The translations under genes were made by a program, and so were the position numbers. A model generated the notes under the pieces. The model was not told the DNA's origin. It searched no databases and worked only from the letters and a program-made list of their open reading frames with translations. A stretch of DNA of 64,000 nucleotides from Carnobacterium gallinarum DSM 4847 (GTDB lineage Bacteria > Bacillota > Bacilli > Lactobacillales > Carnobacteriaceae): positions 1,240,001-1,304,000 of the forward strand of contig NZ_JQLU01000005.1 in assembly GCF_000744375.1 (NCBI RefSeq). Reading direction: 5' to 3'. Each line of letters opens with the position of its first letter. The first letter of the stretch is position 1. Shown here in pieces: positions 57,476 to 64,000 of this stretch.

Positions 57476-58354
57476 ATGAATAAGAAAAAATATTTAGGCT
57501 TATTGTATCTTGCACCATGGTTAATTGGAATTAGTATTTTTGTTATTTATCCATTTGCGATGTCACTTTTTTATAGTTTTACAGATTATTCGATGTTAAA
57601 TGAATTGAATTTTGTTGGTTTGGCTAATTATCAGAAGATGTTTTTTGATGATCCGGTTTTTATCACATCTTTAGTAGCTACTTTGAAATTTGTCGTATTT
57701 AATGTTCCTTTGAAATTAGTTTTTGCGTTGTTTGTGGCGTACATTATGAATGCAAAATTAAAAGGAATTGGTATTTTCCGAACGGCTTATTATATTCCTT
57801 CGATACTAGGCGCCAATATTGCAATTGCCGTCTTGTGGCAGTTTTTATTTAAAAATGATGGATTTATTAATATGGTATTGGAGCGAATTGGGCTGGATGG
57901 TGTTGGGTGGTTTTCAAGTCCAACCGGTGCGATGGCAACGATTGTGATTCTACGTGTTTGGCAGTTTGGTTCTGCGATGGTGATTTTTTTGAATGCGTTA
58001 GCTGAGATTCCAGAAGATCTTTACGAAGCTTCGGCGATTGATGGTGCTTCAAAGGTGCGGATGTTCTTTTCAGTCACGTTGCCACAGTTAACCCCGATTA
58101 TTTTCTTTAATTTGATTTTGCAGTTAGTTCAGGCATTTCAAGAATTTGACGGACCGTTTTTAATAACAGGCGGAGGTCCAATGAAATCGACTTATTTATT
58201 GCCGATGTATATTTATGACAGTGCCTTTAAGAATTTTAATATGGGCTATTCCAGTGCGTTATCTTGGGTTTTATTTGTTTTTATTATGTTATTTACGGCA
58301 ATTTTATTTAAGACATCCAAGAGCTGGGTATTTTATGCAGACGGTGGTAAATGA
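57476..58354 (+). CDS. Sugar ABC permease, MalF/UgpA type
   Basis: 292 residues, six membrane segments, EAA loop EASAIDGASKVRMFFSVTLPQLTP (about 182-205). GGAG before ATG. Pairs with the next permease. As in the peptide cluster at 11.3 kb, no ATPase gene is nearby, so a shared MsmX/MsmK-type ATPase probably drives import. Confidence 0.9.
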   Translation: MNKKKYLGLLYLAPWLIGISIFVIYPFAMSLFYSFTDYSMLNELNFVGLANYQKMFFDDPVFITSLVATLKFVVFNVPLKLVFALFVAYIMNAKLKGIGIFRTAYYIPSILGANIAIAVLWQFLFKNDGFINMVLERIGLDGVGWFSSPTGAMATIVILRVWQFGSAMVIFLNALAEIPEDLYEASAIDGASKVRMFFSVTLPQLTPIIFFNLILQLVQAFQEFDGPFLITGGGPMKSTYLLPMYIYDSAFKNFNMGYSSALSWVLFVFIMLFTAILFKTSKSWVFYADGGK

Positions 58355-58371
58355 AATGGAGGTAAGTGAAA

Positions 58372-59286
58372 ATGAGTGAACAAGTGCAGAAAACCAATCT
58401 AACATCCCAACCTTATCTAAAGAAACCGGCGAAGGGTCACTATCGCTTTAAGAAAAAAATGAATGTTTTCTTGAAATATATGGTGTTGGTAATAGGTGCA
58501 ATTATTATGCTGTATCCAATCCTTTGGCTGTTTGGTGCATCCTTCAAATCCAATACAGAGATTTTTCAATCCTTATGGTTTATGCCTAAAACCTTTGATT
58601 TTTCACCGTATATTGAAGGGTGGAAGACATCTAGTCAGTATACGTTTGCTACCTACTTCTTAAATTCCTTCTTAATAGTTATTCCTAAAGTAGTGCTGAC
58701 ATTGATTTCTTGTACGTTAGCCGCTTATGGATTTGCACGTTTTGACTTTCCTGCAAAAAAAATTCTATTTCCAATTATGATTGCAACGTTATTTTTACCA
58801 GGAATTGTGACACGGATCCCCTTGTATATTTTTTGGAAAAATATTGGCTTGCTAGATACGTATATTCCTTTAGTTGCCAATTCGGCTTTTGCTTGTGATA
58901 CATTTTTTGTTTTTATGCTGGTTCAATTTTTCAGAACCGTTCCAAAAGAACTAGATGAAGCTGCGACAATTGATGGTTGCAATTCTTTTTCAGTATTGAC
59001 GAGGATTTTAGTCCCTATTTTAAAGCCTTCGCTGATTACAGCCGCTCTTTTTCAATTTATCTGGACGTTTACGGATTTTCAAGGACCATTAATTTATATT
59101 TCGTCAGTTGAGAAATATCCCGTTTCATTGGCGTTAAAGATGTCGATGGATACAACTTCTAGTGATTTTAATTGGAATCGAACAATTGCTATGTCGATTA
59201 TCGGCTTGATTCCATCGCTTATTTTATATTTTTCAGCTCAAAAGCATTTTATCGGCGGCTCGACGGCTGGCGGTATTAAAGGATAA
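58372..59286 (+). CDS. Sugar ABC permease, MalG/UgpE type
   Basis: 304 residues from ATG 58372 (GGAGG nine bases before; an upstream in-frame GTG lies between ribosome site and ATG). Six membrane segments and the EAA loop DEAATIDGCNSFSVLTRILVPILKP. Second permease of the importer. Confidence 0.9.
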   Translation: MSEQVQKTNLTSQPYLKKPAKGHYRFKKKMNVFLKYMVLVIGAIIMLYPILWLFGASFKSNTEIFQSLWFMPKTFDFSPYIEGWKTSSQYTFATYFLNSFLIVIPKVVLTLISCTLAAYGFARFDFPAKKILFPIMIATLFLPGIVTRIPLYIFWKNIGLLDTYIPLVANSAFACDTFFVFMLVQFFRTVPKELDEAATIDGCNSFSVLTRILVPILKPSLITAALFQFIWTFTDFQGPLIYISSVEKYPVSLALKMSMDTTSSDFNWNRTIAMSIIGLIPSLILYFSAQKHFIGGSTAGGIKG

Positions 59287-59309
59287 ATCTATTTCAAGGA
59301 GGAGTAAAA

Positions 59310-60179
59310 ATGTTAACGAATTATACAGTATCTGCATTTGCAGATGAGATTAGTGAAAGCTTAGATGTGCAAATGAAGGTTTTAAAACAACATGGAATTC
59401 AACATATTGAAGTTCGTGGAATTGCAGGGCGTTCGATTGTTGAGTATTCATTAGCGGAGATTCAGCAGTTTAAACAGATTTTAGATGAAAATCAATTCAG
59501 GGTTTCCAGTATTGGTTCACCGATTGGGAAAATCATGATTACGGATGCTTTCGAGGAACATTTAACTTTATTTAAGCATACGTTAGAAATCGCTCGTATT
59601 TTTCAGAGTCCGTTTATTCGGATGTTTAGTTTTTATATTCCGGAAAATGTAGATGCAAATCAATTTGAAACAGAAGTAATCCGAAGATGGCAGTCCTTTC
59701 TTAAGGAAGCAGAAGCCTATGAAGTGACGCTGTTGCATGAAAATGAAAAGGGAATTTATGGAGATACGGCAGAACGCTGTTATACATTAGTGAGTCGGCT
59801 AAATTCGGATAAGGTAAAGCTAGCCTTTGATCCAGCTAATTTTGTGCAATGTCAGGAAGAAGTATTCCCGAAGGCTTATGAGTTATTAAAGAGTGAGATT
59901 GCGTATTTGCATATTAAGGATGCTTTAGCTGAAACTGGGGAGGTGACGCCGGCAGGTCTTGGAGATGGACAGGTTAAAGAAGTGTTAGCGGCATTGGCTC
60001 GTGAGGACTTTCAAGGGTTTGCTTCGTTAGAACCACATTTGACCATTTTTGAAGGTTTCGCCAATCTAGAAAAAAATCAAGTCGACTTAAGGGAACAGCC
60101 TGATGGCATCCGAACGTTTACGGTTGCTGCAGAGGCTTTAAAAGGACTTTTTAAAACAATTGATCAGGAGTGGAAATAA
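59310..60179 (+). CDS. Sugar phosphate isomerase/epimerase (AP endonuclease 2-like TIM barrel)
   Basis: 289 residues, cytoplasmic. TIM-barrel family typical of xylose-isomerase-like enzymes: DEISESLDVQMKVLKQHGIQHIEVRGI at the start, then LLHENEKGIYGDTAE (metal Glu), FDPANFVQ (Asp), YLHIKDA (His) and SLEPHL (Glu), the metal ligands of the class. It is co-encoded with two oxidoreductases and a GH2 enzyme. Related TIM-barrel proteins in glycoside 3-keto pathways cleave or epimerise the oxidised sugar; the exact reaction here is unknown. Confidence 0.82.
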   Translation: MLTNYTVSAFADEISESLDVQMKVLKQHGIQHIEVRGIAGRSIVEYSLAEIQQFKQILDENQFRVSSIGSPIGKIMITDAFEEHLTLFKHTLEIARIFQSPFIRMFSFYIPENVDANQFETEVIRRWQSFLKEAEAYEVTLLHENEKGIYGDTAERCYTLVSRLNSDKVKLAFDPANFVQCQEEVFPKAYELLKSEIAYLHIKDALAETGEVTPAGLGDGQVKEVLAALAREDFQGFASLEPHLTIFEGFANLEKNQVDLREQPDGIRTFTVAAEALKGLFKTIDQEWK

Positions 60180-60180
60180 A

Positions 60181-61344
60181 ATGGCAGACATTGGTTTAGC
60201 GGTGGTTGGAGCAGGAAATATTGGAACGATGCATATTGATTATTTAAGTCGCAATCAGATTAAAGGCTGTCGGTTAGTTGCAATTTGCGATACGGATGCA
60301 ACTAAGTTAGAGCAAATAGAGGCGAATTATCCAAAACGTTATCAATTGTATTCTTCATTAACAGATTTACTAAAAGATTCAAAGGTAGAGGCTCTTTTAA
60401 TTGCTACGCCGCACTACGATCATCCAACATTAGCAATTGAAGGGATGAAGGCCGGAAAACATGTATTAATTGAAAAACCAGCGGGTGTTTATACAAAAAA
60501 AGTCATGGAAATGAATCAAGTCGCTGAAGAAACAAAGCTAGTTTTTGGGATAATGTACAATCAACGAACGAATCCTCTTTACCGCAAAGTTCGTGAATTG
60601 ATCCAGACTGGAGAATTAGGTGAAATTAGACGAACGAATTGGATTATTACGACCTGGTATCGTTCGCAAAGCTACTATAATTCTGGCGGTTGGCGTGCGA
60701 CTTGGGCAGGAGAAGGTGGCGGCGTGTTACTCAATCAAGATCCTCATCAATTAGATTTGTGGCAGTGGATTTGTGGGATGCCGGAACGAATCCAAGCTTT
60801 TGCTTATTTTGGTAAGCATCGTGATATTGAAGTTGAGGATGAAGTGACGGCTTTTGTCGAATATCCCAATGGAGCAACGGGGGTCTTTATTACGTCTGTA
60901 TCGGAAACACCTGGCAGCAATCGTTTAGAAATTGTCGGCTCTAAAGGCAAAATTGTTGTGGAAGATCAGCAGTTGCGATTCTGGCAGGCAAAAGTTGATG
61001 AAGCTGAATTTAATCGGACGTATCAAGGTGGCTTTGGCGAACCTGAAATCTGGCAGATACAAGTCCCGATTCAACAAGAAGAACGACCTGAGCATCAGAT
61101 AATCACTCAAAATTTTATTAATGCTATCCTGAATGATGAAGAGCTAATCGCTCCAGGAGTAGAAGGGATCAATGGTCTAATGATTTCAAATGCTTTTCAT
61201 TTATCAACTTGGAAGGACAGCTGGGTAGAACTGCCGTTAGATGAAGAAGATTATTATCTGAGGCTACAAGAAAAAATTCAACAGTCTCAAAGGAAAAAAG
61301 TAGTAGAAAATGTAGTATTAGATACAAAAGCGACCTATTCATAA
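60181..61344 (+). CDS. Gfo/Idh/MocA-family oxidoreductase 1
   Basis: 387 residues from ATG 60181 (AGGAG ten bases before; a longer frame overlaps the previous gene). Rossmann motif GAGNIGTMH at the N terminus, EKPAG (the catalytic-Lys motif), and NQDPHQLDL with the conserved Asp/His pair in the C-terminal sheet domain. It is expected to oxidise or reduce a sugar hydroxyl with NAD(P). It starts one base after the isomerase stop. Confidence 0.9.
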   Translation: MADIGLAVVGAGNIGTMHIDYLSRNQIKGCRLVAICDTDATKLEQIEANYPKRYQLYSSLTDLLKDSKVEALLIATPHYDHPTLAIEGMKAGKHVLIEKPAGVYTKKVMEMNQVAEETKLVFGIMYNQRTNPLYRKVRELIQTGELGEIRRTNWIITTWYRSQSYYNSGGWRATWAGEGGGVLLNQDPHQLDLWQWICGMPERIQAFAYFGKHRDIEVEDEVTAFVEYPNGATGVFITSVSETPGSNRLEIVGSKGKIVVEDQQLRFWQAKVDEAEFNRTYQGGFGEPEIWQIQVPIQQEERPEHQIITQNFINAILNDEELIAPGVEGINGLMISNAFHLSTWKDSWVELPLDEEDYYLRLQEKIQQSQRKKVVENVVLDTKATYS

Positions 61345-61360
61345 TGTAGGAGTGAAGGCG

Positions 61361-62437
61361 ATGAAGAAGATAAATGTTGCACTAATTGGATGTGGGGCGA
61401 TTTCGATAATACATGCTCAAGGGATTGCGAACAATCCTGCTACTGAATTAGTTTACGTAGTCGATAAAGTCACTGCTAAAGCAGAAAAGATGGCACAAGT
61501 CTATCACTGCAAAATGGAGACAAATTACCAGAACTTATTGGATAATCCAGCAATCGATATGGTGATTATTTGTACACCTCATTATTTGCACAAGGAAATG
61601 AGTATTGCTTTCTTACAGCATGGCAAGCATGTTTTATGTGAAAAACCAATGGCGTTAACCGTTAAAGATGGCGAAGAGATTTTAGCGATTGCAGCTTCCG
61701 TAGAGGTAGAATATGCTGTCTGCTTCCAGAATCGGTTTAATGACGCCTCCGTTAAATTAAAAGAATTGCTAGAAGTGAACGCGCAAGAATTCGGTCAATT
61801 GAAAGGGGCTAAGTTAACTCTTAGTTGGCATCGAACAAAAGCTTACTATGCTGATTCTGATTGGCGAGGGGATTTGGCAAAAGAAGGCGGCGGTGTGTTA
61901 ATGAATCAAGCGATTCATACGATTGATTTGATAACTTGGCTCGTTGGAGTACCGGAATCGGTGAAAGGTCAGATCAGTAGGAATTTATTTGACAGTCAGA
62001 TTACGGTTGAAGATACGGCGATGGCTTTAGCGTTGTATGAACACGGGCAGCCACTTACTATATACGCCACCAATACATTTTCAAGAGACTTACCACCAGA
62101 AATCTATCTTGAATTTGAGCATGGGGAAGTCAGTTTAGTCGGGAGTGATTGGCTTAAAGTAAATAAAGAACTCTTAGTTGCTCCATCGAAAGCAGAAGCT
62201 GAGAAAACGGCGCCCTCATTAGGAAAAACTTACTGGGGAAATAGTCACCAGCGTTTGATTGCGGAATTTGTTTATCGGATTTTACAAAAACCAACAATAA
62301 AAACCAATTATTTGCCTAAAGAAAATGGGTTAGATGCACTAAAAATAATTGAAGGCATCTATTTATCCAGTAAGGCAAATCAACGGATTACACTAAAAAA
62401 TAATAATTTAGGAGACTTCAATGAATTTAAGAAATGA
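61361..62437 (+). CDS. Gfo/Idh/MocA-family oxidoreductase 2
   Basis: 358 residues from ATG 61361 (AGGAG eight bases before; the in-frame GTG 61352 lies at the ribosome site). Nucleotide motif GCGAISIIHAQG, CEKPMAL and NQAIHTIDL. A paralogue of the previous gene. Two such enzymes in one operon suggest an oxidation and a later reduction step in the same route. Overlaps the GH2 gene by 17 bases. Confidence 0.9.
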   Translation: MKKINVALIGCGAISIIHAQGIANNPATELVYVVDKVTAKAEKMAQVYHCKMETNYQNLLDNPAIDMVIICTPHYLHKEMSIAFLQHGKHVLCEKPMALTVKDGEEILAIAASVEVEYAVCFQNRFNDASVKLKELLEVNAQEFGQLKGAKLTLSWHRTKAYYADSDWRGDLAKEGGGVLMNQAIHTIDLITWLVGVPESVKGQISRNLFDSQITVEDTAMALALYEHGQPLTIYATNTFSRDLPPEIYLEFEHGEVSLVGSDWLKVNKELLVAPSKAEAEKTAPSLGKTYWGNSHQRLIAEFVYRILQKPTIKTNYLPKENGLDALKIIEGIYLSSKANQRITLKNNNLGDFNEFKK

Positions 62438-64000
62438 TTATCCAAGACCTCAATTTGAGCGAGAAAAGTGGCAGAATTTAAATGGTCAGTGGCAGTTTGA
62501 ATTTGCTGACAGGGAACAAGGAAAGCCATTGGAAAAATACTTTACGACTGAAAAATTAACGCAAGAAATTACCGTTCCGTATGTTTATCAAGCTAAATTA
62601 AGTGGCATTAACTGCCAAGAACGACATGAGCATATTTGGTATAAGCGGACGTTTTCGGTAAGCAAGAAGGCCGGAAAGACCGTCATTCTGCATTTTGGGG
62701 CAGTAGACTATTATGGGAAAGTTTTTGTGAACGGTCAATTTGTCGGTGAACATGAGGGAGGGCATACTTCTTTTAGCTTTGAAATCCAAGATTATTTAGT
62801 AGCAGGTGCGGAACAGTTATTAACGGTCTATGCTTTTGATCCAGTGGAGGATGAATCGATTTTACGCGGCAAGCAATTCTGGGAAGAGCAGTCGAGAGGG
62901 ATCTGGTACACGAATTCTAGTGGGATTTGGCAAACTGTTTGGCTGGAAGAAGTGAACCAGCAGTATTTAAATGGAATCAAATTTGACTCGCGTTATGATG
63001 AGGGCATGGTAGATGTTGAATGTGAGTTTAGCGAAGTAACAGAAGGAACGCATTTGACCTATCAAGTTTCTTTCAAGGAACAAAAAGTTGCAGAAGGGAC
63101 ATTTGAAGTTCTGGCAATGAAAGAAAAATACTCGATTGATGTGGTAAGAGGGAAAATATTTAACACAAGTTTTCATGAGGATGGAATTTCTTGGACGCCT
63201 GAAAGTCCGAATTTATTTGATATTCAGCTAGTTTTACAAGATAAGAATGGACAAATAATCGATCAAGTTCAGTCATATTTTGGTTATCGTAAAATTCATA
63301 CGGAAAAAGGGATGGTCTTTTTAAACAATCGTCCTTACTATCAGAAGTTAGTGTTAGATCAAGGCTACTGGCCAGAAGGTTTGTTGACTGCTCCAACTGA
63401 TGGTGATTTTAAGAAGGATATTTTATTAGCGAAGGAAATGGGATTCAATGGCTGTCGCAAACATCAAAAAACGGAAGATCCGCGTTTTCTCTATCATGCA
63501 GATCAGCTAGGTTTTTTAGTCTGGGGTGAATGTGCGTCGGCGCCGATGTTTACAGAAACGGCAGCGCAACGTTTAATAAAAGAATGGATGGAAATTATTC
63601 AGCGAGACTATAACCACCCGTCGATTGTGACATGGGTTCCGCTAAATGAAAGTTGGGGAGTTCCGGGTATTCATCTAGACGAACAACAGCAGCATTTATC
63701 TGAGACAATGTATCATTTGCTGCATACGCTAGACAGAACTCGTTTGGTGATTTCAAATGATGGTTGGGAGGCGACCGTAACTGATATTTGTGCCATTCAT
63801 GATTACTCACATGGGAAAGCCAATGAACAACAGAAGTATGCTGATTTTCAAGCGGCGTTGGCGACTACTGAGAACTTGCTTAGCCATGCCCATCATCGTT
63901 GGAGTGTCTACGCACAAGGCTATCAACATCAAGGGGCGCCGATTTTATTAACTGAATTTGGTGGGATTGGTTTTCAAGTGGATGGACAAAAAGGCTGGGG
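62421..64000 (+). CDS. Glycoside hydrolase family 2 (partial, runs off the window)
   Basis: At least 526 codons, open to the window end. ATG 62421 has GGAG eight bases upstream. N-terminal jelly-roll domain (RPQFEREKWQNLNGQWQFEF), Ig-like domain and the TIM barrel with acid/base Glu410 in PLNESWG and nucleophile Glu512 in LTEFGG. Likely beta-galactosidase or beta-glucuronidase type with no signal peptide, so it acts on imported glycosides. The true product and end lie outside. Confidence 0.88.
   Translation, partial: MNLRNDYPRPQFEREKWQNLNGQWQFEFADREQGKPLEKYFTTEKLTQEITVPYVYQAKLSGINCQERHEHIWYKRTFSVSKKAGKTVILHFGAVDYYGKVFVNGQFVGEHEGGHTSFSFEIQDYLVAGAEQLLTVYAFDPVEDESILRGKQFWEEQSRGIWYTNSSGIWQTVWLEEVNQQYLNGIKFDSRYDEGMVDVECEFSEVTEGTHLTYQVSFKEQKVAEGTFEVLAMKEKYSIDVVRGKIFNTSFHEDGISWTPESPNLFDIQLVLQDKNGQIIDQVQSYFGYRKIHTEKGMVFLNNRPYYQKLVLDQGYWPEGLLTAPTDGDFKKDILLAKEMGFNGCRKHQKTEDPRFLYHADQLGFLVWGECASAPMFTETAAQRLIKEWMEIIQRDYNHPSIVTWVPLNESWGVPGIHLDEQQQHLSETMYHLLHTLDRTRLVISNDGWEATVTDICAIHDYSHGKANEQQKYADFQAALATTENLLSHAHHRWSVYAQGYQHQGAPILLTEFGGIGFQVDGQKGW

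Overview
The window is low-GC Gram-positive DNA from a lactic-acid-bacterium relative (Lactobacillales). Carnobacterium or a near relative in Carnobacteriaceae/Enterococcaceae is my best guess. The evidence is AT-rich coding with strong GGAGG ribosome sites, frequent TTG starts, a WxL surface-protein locus, two GH18 chitinases with FnIII and CBM5/12 modules, an aroE-aroF-aroB-aroC-tyrA-aroA-aroK-pheA operon, IS1182-type remnants and TslA-like lipase cassettes. Species cannot be fixed without a database search.

Layout. 1-2126: 3' part of 23S rRNA, spacer, 5S rRNA and terminator (no tRNA). 2.2-6.4 kb: TraB/GumN-like lipoprotein, L,D-transpeptidase, GH1 phospho-beta-glucosidase. 6.4-15.4 kb: a six-gene cluster with a 67-residue double-glycine peptide, a C39 peptidase/ABC exporter, a large propeller-plus-solute-binding lipoprotein, two MalF/MalG-type permeases without an ATPase, an HlyD-like adaptor and a MacB-like membrane protein without the usual permease core. 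15.4-19.3 kb: two secreted chitinases on the minus strand. 19.7-21.1 kb: coiled-coil M23 peptidoglycan hydrolase. 21.3-29.9 kb: aromatic amino-acid operon behind a leader that reads as ribosome-mediated attenuation (a Tyr/Phe-rich leader peptide followed by a chain of mutually exclusive hairpins). 30.1-31.9 kb: oligopeptide-binding lipoprotein. 32.0-43.8 kb: WxL locus (sortase-type small protein, three small WxL proteins, a DUF916/DUF3324 protein, a 1238-residue WxL protein), then an EAL protein, a small unknown and two Mga-like regulators. 43.9-48.5 kb: a Ser-rich lipoprotein, a PadR/HAAS-DUF4097 pair and a secreted YusW-like protein. 48.6-53.0 kb: two IS1182-type remnants bracketing two copies of an immunity-lipase module, one decayed and one intact. 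The intact copy has the reverse-domain (lipase first, helical targeting domain last) architecture of the type VII secreted lipase TslA and is followed by a small helical partner. 53.0-54.5 kb: AMP-dependent acyl ligase. 54.9-64.0 kb: ArsR-like regulator divergent from a glycoside-uptake operon (binding protein, two permeases, TIM-barrel isomerase, two Gfo/Idh/MocA oxidoreductases, and a GH2 enzyme cut by the window end).

The least ordinary parts are the peptide cluster at 6.4-15.4 kb, the aro attenuation leader at 21.35-21.67 kb and the duplicated lipase-effector module at 49.3-52.4 kb. Both MalFG-type systems lack an ATPase gene, so a shared MsmX/MsmK-type ATPase elsewhere is likely. All functional statements rest on motif recognition; no searches were run.
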